A stretch of 64,000 bases of DNA, taken from contig NZ_LGUR01000240.1 in NCBI RefSeq assembly GCF_001270495.1, positions 30,227 to 94,226 of the forward strand, written 5' to 3'. The position numbers and the translations under genes are program-made. Each line of letters begins with the position of its first letter. Position 1 is the stretch's first letter. The DNA comes from Streptomyces viridochromogenes. Lineage in GTDB: Bacteria; Actinomycetota; Actinomycetes; Streptomycetales; Streptomycetaceae. The notes below the pieces were generated by a model. The model did not search any database, had not been told where the DNA came from, and worked only from the letters and a program-made list of their open reading frames with translations. Positions 26,766-35,614 of this stretch are shown piece after piece.

Positions 26766-27965
26766 ATGGGGGAATCCCTGCACACCGTCACGGCGCTCCC
26801 GACGGAGCGTCAGCCCGGCTGCCCCTTCGACCCGCCGACCGAGCTGATCGACGCCCGTCAGCACGGCCCCATCAGCGGCTACACCCACCCCGGCGGAAAA
26901 CCCGGCTGGATGATCACCGGATACGACCTGGTCAGGTCGGTCCTGGCCGACCCGCGGTTCAGCTCGCGCAAGGAACTCATGAACGTGGTCGACTTCGAAC
27001 TCCCCCCGGCGCCCCCCGGCGAGTTCCTCCTCATGGACGACCCACAGCACCGGCGCTACCGGAAACCGCTGATGGGCAGGTTCACCGTACGGCGGATGCG
27101 GCTGCTCACCGAGCGCATCGAGCAGATCACCACCGACTGCCTGGACGCCATGGAGCGGACCGGGCCACCGGCCGACCTGGTGACCGCGTTCGCCAAGCCC
27201 ATCCCCACCATCGTGATCTGCGAGCTGCTCGGGGTGCCCTACCAGGACCGGGGCTCCTTCCAGGAGCAGATCGACACGTTCATGGGCGGGGCATCGAGCG
27301 ACGAGGAGCTGATCGCGGCCTACACCGCGACCCAGGAGTACCTCGCGAAGCTGGTGGCCGCCAAGCGGGCGAACCCCACCGACGACGTGCTCAGCGAACT
27401 CACCGACAGCGATCTGACGGACGAGGAGCTCAAGGGAATCAGCCTGGTCCTGCTGGCGGCCGGGTTCGACACCACCGCGAACATGTTGTCCCTCGGCACC
27501 TTCGCGCTGCTCCAGAACCCGGCGCAACTGGCCGCGCTGCGCGCCGATCCGGCGCTCACCGACGGGGCCGTGGAGGAACTGCTGCGGTATCTGAGCGTCG
27601 CCAAGACGTTCATGAGGACGGCGCTGGAGGACGTCGAGCTGGGCGGTCAGACCATCAAGGCCGGCACGACGGTCGTCCTGTCGTACCACACCGCCAACCG
27701 CGACCCGGAGCGCTTCACCGATCCCCATGTGCTCGACATCCGGCGGCAGGACACGGGCGGCCACCTGGCCTTCAGCCACGGCATCCACCAGTGTCTGGGT
27801 CAGCAGCTGGCCCGCGTCGAGATGCGGGTCGCGTTCCGCGCGCTGGTCGACCGCTTCCCCACGCTGCGCCTGGCCGTACCGGCCGAAGAGGTCGGCCTTC
27901 GCCCGGAGACCGCGGACATCTACGGGGTGAAGAGCCTCCCGGTCACCTGGGGCGAGGAGTCATGA
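26766..27965 (+). CDS. cytochrome P450 (CYP105-like)
   Basis: A soluble bacterial class I P450 of about 399 aa. The oxygen-binding I-helix reads LLAAGFDTTANML. The K-helix has EELLRYL (ExxR). The heme loop is FSHGIHQCLGQQLA, with the axial cysteine near residue 343. The N-terminus has the QPGCPFDPPTEL pattern of the CYP105 group. ATG 26766 is chosen because GAGG lies 7 nt before it; the in-frame ATG 26760 is too close to that site. Its stop overlaps the start of a ferredoxin (ATGA), so the pair forms a unit and the ferredoxin should pass electrons to it. CYP105 enzymes often oxidise xenobiotics or secondary metabolites. A strong terminator after the ferredoxin separates this pair from the NRPS cluster. 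Confidence 0.9.
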   Translation: MGESLHTVTALPTERQPGCPFDPPTELIDARQHGPISGYTHPGGKPGWMITGYDLVRSVLADPRFSSRKELMNVVDFELPPAPPGEFLLMDDPQHRRYRKPLMGRFTVRRMRLLTERIEQITTDCLDAMERTGPPADLVTAFAKPIPTIVICELLGVPYQDRGSFQEQIDTFMGGASSDEELIAAYTATQEYLAKLVAAKRANPTDDVLSELTDSDLTDEELKGISLVLLAAGFDTTANMLSLGTFALLQNPAQLAALRADPALTDGAVEELLRYLSVAKTFMRTALEDVELGGQTIKAGTTVVLSYHTANRDPERFTDPHVLDIRRQDTGGHLAFSHGIHQCLGQQLARVEMRVAFRALVDRFPTLRLAVPAEEVGLRPETADIYGVKSLPVTWGEES

Positions 27966-28162
27966 GCTCGACGCCTCTGCGCGTCGACCGTGCGCGCTGC
28001 ATCGGCGCCGGGATGTGTGCGCTGACCGCACCCGAGGTCTTCGACCAGGACCCCGAGGACGGCCTCGTGCTCCTGCTGCACACCGAGCCGCCCACCGCCC
28101 ACCGCGCGGCCGCCCGAATGGCCGCCGGTGTCTGCCCTTCCGGGGCGATCACCCTGGCGTAA
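27962..28162 (+). CDS. 3Fe-4S ferredoxin partner of P450
   Basis: A 66-aa ferredoxin of the type found next to Streptomyces P450 genes. The cluster ligands are the cysteines of CIGAGMCALTAPEVF and CPSGAI. The third ligand position of a 4Fe cluster is Ala in CIGAGMC, which points to a 3Fe-4S cluster. ATG 27962 lies in the P450 stop (ATGA). The P450 and this protein need a separate NAD(P)H reductase that is not in the immediate neighbourhood. Confidence 0.92.
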   Translation: MSSTPLRVDRARCIGAGMCALTAPEVFDQDPEDGLVLLLHTEPPTAHRAAARMAAGVCPSGAITLA

Positions 28163-28181
28163 GGATGCCGGTCGGCTCATG

Positions 28182-28218
28182 GGGAGGATCCGAGGTGTTC
28201 TGTATCTCGGATCCTCCC
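28182..28218. terminator. strong hairpin terminator between convergent genes
   Basis: GGGAGGATCCGAG (28182-28194) pairs perfectly with CTCGGATCCTCCC (28206-28218). The stem is 13 bp with an 11-nt loop, followed by TTGATGCTTCTGTTT on the plus strand. It closes the P450-ferredoxin operon. It also lies 59 bp past the stop of the minus-strand aminotransferase and may end both transcripts. Confidence 0.85.
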
Positions 28219-28276
28219 TTGATGCTTCTGTTTGGGCGATCTGTGTCTCAGGGGAAGTCGTACAGCCGTCGGTACG

Positions 28277-29335
28277 TCATCCGGCGGACGCGTACGCTTC
28301 CGCCGCCCGTACGAAAACGTCGTTGTCCTCCCGCGCTCCGACCGTGACCCGCACTCCCTCGTCCCCGAAGCGCCGGACCAGCACACCGTTGTTCTCGCAG
28401 AACCCGGCGAAGTCCGCCGACCGGTCGCCCAGGGGAAGCCAGAGGAAGTTCGCCTGGGAGGCGGGGACGGACAGGCCCGCCGCCGTCAGCCGGTCGCGTA
28501 CGCGCTCCCGCTCCGCCGCGACGGCCCGGCAGCGTTCGTTCACCTCGGCGGTGTGGGACAGCGCCGCTGTCGCCGCCGCCTGTGCCGGGCCGCTGACCGC
28601 GAAGGGCACCGCCACCTTGTTGACCGCCGCGACGACGTCGGGTGACCCGACGCAGTAGCCGACCCGGATGCCGGCCAGTCCGTAGGCCTTGGAGAAGGTG
28701 CGCAGGACCGCCACGTTCTCGTGCGCACGGGCGAGCAGCAGGCCGTCGGGCACGTCCGGGTCGGTGACGAACTCGCGGTACGCCTCGTCCAGTACCACGA
28801 GCACGTCGCTCGGCACCCGCTCCAGGAAGGTACGCAGTTCCCCGGCGCCCACCGCGGTGCCGGTCGGGTTGTTCGGGTTGCAGACGAAGACGAGGCGAGT
28901 CGCCGGGGAGAGGGCGTCCGCCATGGCGGCCAGGTCGTGCCGGTGCCCGGAGTCCAGCGGAACGGTGCGGGCGCGTACCCCGGCGACCCGCGCGAAGACG
29001 GGGTACGCCTCGAACGAGCGCCATGCGCACAGCACTTCGTCGCCCGGTGCGCAGTACGCCTGGATGAGCTGCTGGCACAGGCTCACCGAGCCGCAGCCGA
29101 TGCCGACCCACGACTCGGGGAACCCCAGCTCGGCGGACAGCCGTGCCACCAGGTCCTCGGAGAACCACTGCGGGTACCGGTTGCCTCCCGCGGCGGCCGC
29201 GGCGACCGCCTCGACCACCGCGGGCAGCGGAGGGAGGGAGTTCTCGTTCGAGTTGAGCAGGATCGCGCCGGGCGGCCGGCCCGGAATGATGTAGTCGGGG
29301 ATGCCGGCCAGATCGGCCCGGGTGGGCACACCCAC
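28277..29335 (-). CDS. HisC-like class I/II aminotransferase
   Basis: A PLP-dependent fold type I aminotransferase of 352 aa, of the histidinol-phosphate aminotransferase group. It shows LNSNENSLPPLP near the start, the FVCNPNNPTGTAV motif, LDEAYREF, the PLP lysine near residue 216 in TFSKAYGLAGIRVGY, and the arginine of GVRVTVG near the end. It is not in a his operon and closes the biosynthetic operon, so it probably makes or uses a non-standard amino acid or amino alcohol and not histidinol phosphate. GTG 29335 has AAAGGAAGG upstream; GTG 29329 is a possible alternative. It lies 42 bp after the ATP-grasp gene. Confidence 0.85.
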   Translation of the reverse strand: MGVPTRADLAGIPDYIIPGRPPGAILLNSNENSLPPLPAVVEAVAAAAAGGNRYPQWFSEDLVARLSAELGFPESWVGIGCGSVSLCQQLIQAYCAPGDEVLCAWRSFEAYPVFARVAGVRARTVPLDSGHRHDLAAMADALSPATRLVFVCNPNNPTGTAVGAGELRTFLERVPSDVLVVLDEAYREFVTDPDVPDGLLLARAHENVAVLRTFSKAYGLAGIRVGYCVGSPDVVAAVNKVAVPFAVSGPAQAAATAALSHTAEVNERCRAVAAERERVRDRLTAAGLSVPASQANFLWLPLGDRSADFAGFCENNGVLVRRFGDEGVRVTVGAREDNDVFVRAAEAYASAG

Positions 29336-29377
29336 GGGCAGCCTTCCTTTCGGACGTGTGAGGGAGCGGTGGCCGCT

Positions 29378-30688
29378 TCAGCGCGCGGTCGCGCCGGGCG
29401 CGGCAAGTCGGAAGACCCCGTCCTTCAGGGCCTGGATCTGCCGGTAGTCGGCGAGCAGGTCCTCGTAGCGGTCCCCGACCAGGAAGACCCGCAGCGGGCT
29501 GGAGAGCAGATCGGTGGTCGGACGCATCCGGTCGCCGGGGCGGAGCCGGGGCAGGGCCAGCCGGACCGTGGGCAGGGCGGTGATCCGGGCGAGCACGTCC
29601 TGGTCGATCTCCTCGACGGTGCCCTCCCGGGTGGTCTGCCCGTGTATGACGAGGGCTTCGCGGTGCTTGCGGTACATCGTGCGCCCCGCGTACCGGCGTT
29701 CGAACTCCGCGGGCCGTACGCAGGCCAGGGCGAGCAGGTCCGCCTGGTTGCCGTCCATGCAGGCGTCGTGGACGGCGGGATCCATGTCGCCGTTGAGCCG
29801 GGCCCCGACCTCCACCAGGGCGGGTCCCTCGGGCGTCAGCATCACCTCGGCGTGGGCGGCGCCGAAACGGATGTCGAGGGCGTCGAGGACGCGGTCCACG
29901 TAGGCGACGAGGACGGGGACCTCCGGGCTGTCCGGGTCGAGCAGGATGTCCTTGTCGTAGATCCGTTTGGAGCCGGCCTCCGTCTTCTCGTACCGCCACA
30001 CCCCACAGACATGGCGCCCGCCGCCGGGCCCCCGGACGACGTCCACGATGTACTCGGGGCCCCGCAGGAAGGACTGCGCGAGGACCTCGGTGTTGCGGCG
30101 CTCGAAGATGTCGTACGTACCGAGGACGGCGGCCACTGCCGTGCGGATCTCCTCCGCGCCGCGGCAGATCGAGACGCCGTCGGTGGAGGCGGAGCTGAGC
30201 GGCTTCACCACCACGGGGTAGCCGGCCTCGCGTTCGGCCCAGTCGACGATCTCGGCCGCGTCCGCGGACTTCAGCTGGCGGGCACAGCGGATCCCGGCGG
30301 CCCGCAACGCCTCGATCATCCGGTACTTGTCGCGGCGCACCGCGGAGGTCGCGGCCGGGTTGCCGGGCAGCCCCAGCCGCTCGGCGACGGTGTCGGCCGG
30401 CGGAACGCCCGTCTCCTGCCCGGGCAGCACGCCGACGGGGGAGTAGGTGGCGAGTTCCTTCGCGGTGCGGTCCCAGTCGCCGCTGTCGTGCACCACGTTG
30501 GCCGTGTAGGGCCCGAGGTCCGGCGGCGGAACCGAGGCGAGGAACTCCGGGGTCGACTGGAGGTGGACGACATCGGCGCCGAGCCGCCGGAACGCGGCGG
30601 GCAGGTACTTGCCGATCGAGTAGCCGTCGACGATCACACCGACAGGCCGGTGTGGGTGGCCGTCGTGGTGTGGGTGGTCGTGGTGCAT
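29378..30688 (-). CDS. ATP-grasp ligase with His-rich N-terminus
   Basis: A 436-aa ATP-grasp enzyme, similar in layout to L-amino acid ligases and other carboxylate-amine ligases of natural product clusters. The ATP-binding part reads AGYPVVVKPLSSASTDGVSI, then EYIVDVVRG. The metal-binding end is HAEVMLTPEGPALVEVGARL, with the carboxylates E...E and N (LNGDMDP). It would activate a carboxylate as acyl phosphate and join it to an amine, adding a bond the two-module NRPS does not make. The first 13 residues contain seven histidines (MHHDHPHHDGHPH), which is odd and may bind metal. ATG 30688 has GGAAGGG upstream. It sits between the TauD-type and HisC-type genes. Confidence 0.83.
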   Translation of the reverse strand: MHHDHPHHDGHPHRPVGVIVDGYSIGKYLPAAFRRLGADVVHLQSTPEFLASVPPPDLGPYTANVVHDSGDWDRTAKELATYSPVGVLPGQETGVPPADTVAERLGLPGNPAATSAVRRDKYRMIEALRAAGIRCARQLKSADAAEIVDWAEREAGYPVVVKPLSSASTDGVSICRGAEEIRTAVAAVLGTYDIFERRNTEVLAQSFLRGPEYIVDVVRGPGGGRHVCGVWRYEKTEAGSKRIYDKDILLDPDSPEVPVLVAYVDRVLDALDIRFGAAHAEVMLTPEGPALVEVGARLNGDMDPAVHDACMDGNQADLLALACVRPAEFERRYAGRTMYRKHREALVIHGQTTREGTVEEIDQDVLARITALPTVRLALPRLRPGDRMRPTTDLLSSPLRVFLVGDRYEDLLADYRQIQALKDGVFRLAAPGATAR

Positions 30689-30713
30689 GCGGAACCCTTC
30701 CGGTGGCGCGGGG

Positions 30714-31553
30714 TCAGGCGGCGGCGACGCTGATGCGGTGTACGGTCCGGCCGACGCCCTTCGGAAGGTCGGTCGCCCGGTGGTAGGTGGTCGCGGTCTT
30801 CCAGATCAGCAGGTCGTCGCGCGTCCAGCGGTGCTCGTAGACATGCGCGGGGTCCTGCACGAGGGTGTCGAGCAGTGCGAAGAACTCCTCGTTGCCGTTG
30901 GCGTCCAGGCCGACGACCGAGTCCATGTACTCCCGGGCGGCGTACAGGAAACGCCGCCCGGTGAACGGGTCGCGGCGGACGACGGGATGCTCGACCGCCG
31001 GGTACTCGTGCGCGACCAGCGCCCGCATCTCGGCGATGGACAGACCCACGTGACGGGCCTCGATGCGCTGCTGCCGGGTCAGGGTGTGCAGGCCGGTGCG
31101 GCCCTCCAGGCGGGTCTTCCACTCCTCGGGCAGCCGGTCGTGGACGTCGGCGGCGGAGGCGAAGAGGGTGTGGCCGTGCTCCTCGGGCACGTTCACCCCG
31201 TGCAGCACCGTGTACTCGGCCGGATGCGCGTTGTACGACGAGTCCTGGTGCCAGAAGTTCCCGACGCGGGGGACGCCGATCGGCCTGTTCCTCCGCCGCT
31301 CGTTGGAGGAGACGAGGATCTCGGCGAACTCCGGGTGACGCCAGTCGCTCAGCAGGAAGGGCACGGGGGTGCCAAGGCGGGCGGCGAGCCCGATCTGCTG
31401 CTCCGGGGTCAGCCGGATACCGCGCAGCACCACCAGGTCGCGCTGGTGGACCGAGTCGACGACCTCCGCGAAGAGATCCTCGCTGCGCAGGTCGTCGTGG
31501 GTGACTCCGGTGTACTCGACGCCGATGAACGGGGTCAGATCGCGTCGGTGCAT
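30714..31553 (-). CDS. TauD/TfdA-family Fe(II)/2-oxoglutarate dioxygenase
   Basis: A 279-aa non-heme iron oxygenase. The iron site is visible as HQD in VGNFWHQDSSYN near residue 100 and the distal histidine in GRTVHRISV at the C-terminus; the arginine just before it should hold 2-oxoglutarate. Enzymes of this family in biosynthetic clusters hydroxylate amino acids or finished scaffolds. ATG 31553 has AAGGAGG upstream, and the MFS gene ahead of it overlaps its start by 19 bp. It lies 25 bp before the ATP-grasp gene. It could beta-hydroxylate an amino acid building block or modify the azasugar; the sequence does not tell. Confidence 0.88.
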   Translation of the reverse strand: MHRRDLTPFIGVEYTGVTHDDLRSEDLFAEVVDSVHQRDLVVLRGIRLTPEQQIGLAARLGTPVPFLLSDWRHPEFAEILVSSNERRRNRPIGVPRVGNFWHQDSSYNAHPAEYTVLHGVNVPEEHGHTLFASAADVHDRLPEEWKTRLEGRTGLHTLTRQQRIEARHVGLSIAEMRALVAHEYPAVEHPVVRRDPFTGRRFLYAAREYMDSVVGLDANGNEEFFALLDTLVQDPAHVYEHRWTRDDLLIWKTATTYHRATDLPKGVGRTVHRISVAAA

Positions 31554-32758
31554 GAGGGTTCCTCCTTGTGCCAGGTGAGGGGGCTGGTGCGGGCCACTGT
31601 CAGCAGGAGCCAGGCGACGCACAGGGCGCCGCCGGCGACGGCCCACGGGATACCGGGGGCGCTGGGCCGGGAGAGCAACAGGGCCAGGTGGGGTGCCAGG
31701 ATGAAGGCGATGTTGACGCCGGTGGAGTAGAGACTGAGATTGCGGTCCGCCGAGGCCTCGCCGGACAGGTCGCTGACGTAGCTGAGAAGCCCGGGGAAGA
31801 CGACGATCTCCCCGGCGGTCCACACGAGCGTGGCCAGGACGAGCGACGGACCTGACCCGGACAGCGCCATCAGCAGGAAGCCGGCGCCCGCGAGTCCGTA
31901 GCCGAGGAGCAGGGTGGGCAGATGCCCCGTCCGGGCCATGAGCACGTTGAGCGGTACCTCGAACAGGACGATGCCCACCGCGTTCACGGCGAAGACGACG
32001 CCCGCCCAGTACCCGGGCAGGCCCAGTCCGACGATGACGTAGGTGGAGACGAAGACGGAGGGCAGCGAGTAGGCGAGCTGGACGGGCAGCGAGAGGCCGA
32101 AGATCGTCCAGAACCGGGCCCGTTCGTACGGTGTCCGGGGGACCGTGCCCTGCTTCCGGGCGTTCCGCCGTGGCGGGGCAGCGGCCGCTTCGCGGGAGCG
32201 TGCCGCGAGGTATCCGGCCGCGGCCAGGGTGCAGCCGGCGTTCGCCCAGAACACCAGCCGCGCGTCGACGGCGAAGAGCAGCCCGCCGACGACGGGTCCC
32301 GCCGCCATCCCGAGGTTGATGGCGAGCCGGTAGCAGGAGAAGGCGACCTTCCGCTCCTCGGGACCGGCGGCGGCGACGGTCGCCGAGTACGCGGCCGGGG
32401 TGACGATCTCGTACGCGAAACCCCACACCACGGCGAAGGCGACGACCGGCGCCAGGCCGTGCAGGAAGGGGAACAGGGTCAGGACCGCCGCGTTGAGGGC
32501 CAGTCCGCCGAGCATCAGCGCACGGGCGGACACCCTGCCGAGCAGAACGCTCGCCGCCAGGTCGGCGGCGAGCGCGCCCACACCGAAGCAGGCGAGGACC
32601 GTCCCGGCCATGCCCTTGCTCAGCCCCTCGTGTACCAGCAGGTGGGCGGCGAGGAACGGATAGGCCATGGTGCCCGTGCGGAAGATCAGGGTGGTGAGGA
32701 AGAGCACGCGCAGCGGGGCGGGCAGCCCCGCGACGGTACGGAACGTACGGGTGATCAC
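31535..32758 (-). CDS. MFS transporter, probable product exporter
   Basis: A major facilitator of 407 aa with about 12 spans. It starts VITRTFRTVAGLPAPLRVLF, then the first spans TLIFRTGTMAYPFLAAHLLV and GMAGTVLACFGVGALAADLA. A basic linker (ARSREAAAAPPRRNARKQG) separates the two six-span halves. It is of the drug-efflux type (DHA1-like) and not a sugar permease. The GTG start at 32758 overlaps the stop of the FAD oxidase by 4 nt (GTGA), and its end overlaps the TauD gene by 19 bp. The tight coupling to the tailoring genes suggests it exports the cluster product and may give self-resistance. Confidence 0.87.
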   Translation of the reverse strand: MITRTFRTVAGLPAPLRVLFLTTLIFRTGTMAYPFLAAHLLVHEGLSKGMAGTVLACFGVGALAADLAASVLLGRVSARALMLGGLALNAAVLTLFPFLHGLAPVVAFAVVWGFAYEIVTPAAYSATVAAAGPEERKVAFSCYRLAINLGMAAGPVVGGLLFAVDARLVFWANAGCTLAAAGYLAARSREAAAAPPRRNARKQGTVPRTPYERARFWTIFGLSLPVQLAYSLPSVFVSTYVIVGLGLPGYWAGVVFAVNAVGIVLFEVPLNVLMARTGHLPTLLLGYGLAGAGFLLMALSGSGPSLVLATLVWTAGEIVVFPGLLSYVSDLSGEASADRNLSLYSTGVNIAFILAPHLALLLSRPSAPGIPWAVAGGALCVAWLLLTVARTSPLTWHKEEPSCTDAI

Positions 32759-34155
32759 GCGGTGCGCCCGCCCGCCGGGCGCCGGGTGAACAGAGCGCCC
32801 GGATTGAACAGGCCCGCGGGATCGAGGGCGTCCTTCAGCTGCCGGTGGACCCGCATCGAGACCGGACCCAGTTCCCGTTCCAGCCACTCGGTCTTGAGCT
32901 TGCCGATCCCGTGCTCGCCGGTGACGGTGCCGCCGAGGCTCAGGGCCAGGGCGAGGATCGCGTCGAAGGCGCCGCGGGCACGGGCGTACTCCGCCGCCGA
33001 CGACCCGTCGTACAGCACGGTGGGGTGCATGTTGCCGTCGCCCGCGTGGCCGACGACGGCCACGGTCAGCCCCGCCTCCGACCCGATCTTCTCGCAGCCG
33101 GTCATGAGGTCGGCGATCCGGGTGCGCGGCACCGCCACGTCCTCGGTCATGCAGGCACCCCGCGCCTCCAGGGCCGGGAGGGACACCCGGCGGGCCCGGA
33201 GCAGCAGAGCGCCCTCGGTCGGGTCCCGGGTGGCGTGCGTCCACTCGGCGCCCGCCTCCCTGAACAGCCCGTCCATCGCGTCCAGTTCGGCGGCGGCCGA
33301 CACACCGCCGGCATCCGACTGGCACAGCAGCAGGGCGCTGCCGTCACCCGCTCCGAGGTCGGCCCGCAGGTACTCCTCGCAGGCCCGCAGCGAGGTGGCG
33401 TCCATGATCTCCATCAGGGAGGGCACCAGACCGGCCCGGACCACCCGGTTGACGGCGTCCCCGGCCCGCGCCACGGAGTCGAAGGCGGCGACGATCGTGC
33501 CCGGCGCGGCGGGCAGCGGACGCAGCTTCAGGGTCGCCCTGGTGATGATCCCGAGCGTTCCCTCGCTGCCGACGAACAGCCGCGTCAGGTCGTAGCCGGC
33601 GACACCCTTGACGGTCCTGCGGCCCGTGCCGAGCAACGAGCCGTCGGCCAGGACGACTTCGAGGCCCAGGACGGCATCGCTGGTCACGCCGTACTTTCCG
33701 CAGCACAGCCCGCCGGCGTCCGTGGCGAGGTTCCCGCCGAGCGTGCACCAGTCGAGGCTGGACGGGTCGGGCGGGTAGAACAGGCCGTGCTCGGCGGCGG
33801 CGTCCCGGAGCGTCCGGTTGATCACCCCGGGCTGGACCACGGCCAGCCGGTTGTCCGCGTCGAGTTCGAGGATCCGGTCCATCCGGGTGGTGACCAGGAC
33901 GACACAGTCGTCCACCGCGTTGGCCCCGCCGGTCAGGCCGCTGCCCGCACCGCGCGGCACGACGGGCACGCCGGCCTCGGCGCAGGCGCGGACACATGCC
34001 TGCACCTGGGCGGTGTCCGCGGGCAGCACCACGGCCCGGGGACGGCCCGCCGGGGCGAGCGGCATCATGTCGCGGGCGTAGCCCTCGGTGGCGTCCGGGT
34101 CGGTGAGCACGGCGGCGCCGCCCACCGCCTCCCGCAGCCGGTCGATCAGGTTCAC
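32755..34155 (-). CDS. FAD-linked oxidase (GlcD / D-lactate dehydrogenase type)
   Basis: A 466-aa FAD-binding oxidoreductase of the VAO/PCMH family with a GlcD-like C-terminal domain. The FAD part shows VPVVPRGAGSGLTGGANA, then PPDPSSLDWCTLGGNLATDA and YDLTRLFVGSEGTLGIITRA. The C-terminal part has VAVVGHAGDGNMHPTV, a metal-binding HxxxxNxH pattern, and VTGEHGIGKLKTEWLE. Such enzymes oxidise 2-hydroxy acids to 2-oxo acids. Here it may make a 2-oxo acid that is then aminated by one of the cluster aminotransferases. GTG 34155 overlaps the ferredoxin stop by 4 nt. No cysteine-rich GlcF partner is encoded nearby. Confidence 0.87.
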   Translation of the reverse strand: MNLIDRLREAVGGAAVLTDPDATEGYARDMMPLAPAGRPRAVVLPADTAQVQACVRACAEAGVPVVPRGAGSGLTGGANAVDDCVVLVTTRMDRILELDADNRLAVVQPGVINRTLRDAAAEHGLFYPPDPSSLDWCTLGGNLATDAGGLCCGKYGVTSDAVLGLEVVLADGSLLGTGRRTVKGVAGYDLTRLFVGSEGTLGIITRATLKLRPLPAAPGTIVAAFDSVARAGDAVNRVVRAGLVPSLMEIMDATSLRACEEYLRADLGAGDGSALLLCQSDAGGVSAAAELDAMDGLFREAGAEWTHATRDPTEGALLLRARRVSLPALEARGACMTEDVAVPRTRIADLMTGCEKIGSEAGLTVAVVGHAGDGNMHPTVLYDGSSAAEYARARGAFDAILALALSLGGTVTGEHGIGKLKTEWLERELGPVSMRVHRQLKDALDPAGLFNPGALFTRRPAGGRTA

Positions 34156-34361
34156 GGGGTGCCGTCCTCGCCGTCGACGAGGATCGCGCGGGCCGGGCAG
34201 AGGTCGGCCGCCTCGTGGACGGCGTCGGTGAGCGCGGCGTCCGGCGCGGGGGCGAGCAGCACGACGATGCCGTCGGTCTCGTCCTGGTCGAAGACCTCGG
34301 GTGCCGACAGGACGCAGTGCCCGGCGCCGACACATCGCTCGGGTTCGAGGGTGATCTTCAC
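34152..34361 (-). CDS. 3Fe-4S ferredoxin
   Basis: A 69-aa ferredoxin: KITLEPERCVGAGHCVLSAP, then CPARAILVDGEDG. The cysteine pattern (C-5-C, then CP) with Ala/Gly in the third position is the 3Fe-4S type. GTG 34361 has AAGGAA 11 nt ahead. It lies 56 bp after the P450 gene 34418-35614 and overlaps the FAD oxidase, so it should serve that P450. It is related to, but clearly different from, the ferredoxin at 27962-28162. Confidence 0.9.
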   Translation of the reverse strand: MKITLEPERCVGAGHCVLSAPEVFDQDETDGIVVLLAPAPDAALTDAVHEAADLCPARAILVDGEDGTP

Positions 34362-34417
34362 AGTGGTGGGTTCCTTGGCTGTCAGGAGGGCGGGCGGGTG
34401 ACCCGTGGGCGCGGGTT

Positions 34418-35614
34418 TCACCAGGTGACGGGCAGTTCGTGGACGCCGTAGACGGCCATGTCCGACTTGAAGCGGATCTCCTCGACGGGCACGGCGATCC
34501 GCAGCCCCGGCAGACGGTGGGCGACGGCGTGGTACGTCTCCTGGAGTTCGACCTTCGCCAGGGACTGGCCCATGCACTGGTGGGGGCCGTAGCCGAAGGC
34601 GAGGTGACCGTGCGCCCGTACGCCGGGGTCGAAGTCCTCGCCGGAGGGGAAGCGGGAGGGATCCCGGTTGGCCACGTTGATCGCCGCGATCACCCCCTCC
34701 CCGGCCTTCACCAGGCGGTCGCCCACCTCGACGTCCTGCGTCGCGATCCGTCGGATCCCGCGCTGGACGATGGTGAGATGGCGCAGCAGCTCCTCGACGG
34801 TGTCCGCGACCTGCCGGGGGTCCTCGTGGCCGCGCAGGGCGGCCCAGTGGGCCGGGTGGCGCAGCAGGGTGAGGATGCCGAGGGAGATCATGTTGGCCGT
34901 GGTGTCGTGTCCCGCGGTGAGCAGCAGCAGGGCCATCGCGCTCAGGGTGCGGCGGCTCATCGCCCCGGTGCGCACGTGCCGGACCACCATGCGCCCGATG
35001 AAGTCGTCCCCCGAGTCCTTCTCACGGCGGGCCACGAGGGACTCGAGGTAGTCCTGGAGTTCCTGGCGGGCCGCGGCGGCCGTCTCGGTGCTGCCCGCGA
35101 CCGCGTTCATGGTGTGGGTGAGCGAGCGGAACAGCTCCCGGTCCGCCAGGGGCACACCCAGGAACTCGCAGATCACCGAGAGCGCGACGGGCAGCGCGAG
35201 ATCGGCCACGAGGTCGGCGCGGCGCGGTCCGGCGAGGATACGGTCGAGACAGTCCGCGACGACGGTGCGCACGGCCGGGCGCCAGGACTCGGCCTGCCGG
35301 ACGGTGAACTCGCTGAGCACCAGGCGCCGCAGCGCGTCGTGCTCGGGGTTGTCCATGATGAGCAGCGTCGGTTCGACGGCCGTCTCGGCGGCCGCGACGG
35401 CACTGGAGAGCGGATAGCCGGGGCGGCGCTTGTCGGCGCTGAACCGGGGGTCGCTCAGCACCAGCCGGGCGTCCTCGTAGCGGGTGAACAGCCACGGGCG
35501 TACGCCGTTCCAGATCGGCACGCGGGGTACCTCCGGCTCGGCACGGAGCCGGGTGACCTCCTCCGGCGGGGCGAACGGGCACTGGCGGGCCATGGGGTAG
35601 AGCACTTCCGTCAT
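34418..35614 (-). CDS. cytochrome P450, cluster tailoring enzyme
   Basis: A 398-aa bacterial P450. The I-helix reads LLLTAGHDTTANMI, the K-helix EELLRHL, and the heme loop FGYGPHQCMGQSLAKVE with the cysteine near residue 347. The C-terminus ends VYGVHELPVTW, as in CYP105-like enzymes. ATG 35614 overlaps the NRPS stop by 4 nt (ATGA), so it is translated with the NRPS. Its ferredoxin follows after 56 bp. In such a setting it may hydroxylate the peptide or act on a carrier-bound amino acid. Its sequence differs from the P450 at 26766 in the oxygen-binding helix (GHDTT against GFDTT). Confidence 0.9.
   Translation of the reverse strand: MTEVLYPMARQCPFAPPEEVTRLRAEPEVPRVPIWNGVRPWLFTRYEDARLVLSDPRFSADKRRPGYPLSSAVAAAETAVEPTLLIMDNPEHDALRRLVLSEFTVRQAESWRPAVRTVVADCLDRILAGPRRADLVADLALPVALSVICEFLGVPLADRELFRSLTHTMNAVAGSTETAAAARQELQDYLESLVARREKDSGDDFIGRMVVRHVRTGAMSRRTLSAMALLLLTAGHDTTANMISLGILTLLRHPAHWAALRGHEDPRQVADTVEELLRHLTIVQRGIRRIATQDVEVGDRLVKAGEGVIAAINVANRDPSRFPSGEDFDPGVRAHGHLAFGYGPHQCMGQSLAKVELQETYHAVAHRLPGLRIAVPVEEIRFKSDMAVYGVHELPVTW

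Noticed and set aside
26766..28162. P450-ferredoxin pair as part of the azasugar-NRPS cluster
   Set aside because: It is on the opposite strand, convergent with the cluster end and closed by a strong terminator at 28182-28218. The cluster has its own P450 and ferredoxin.
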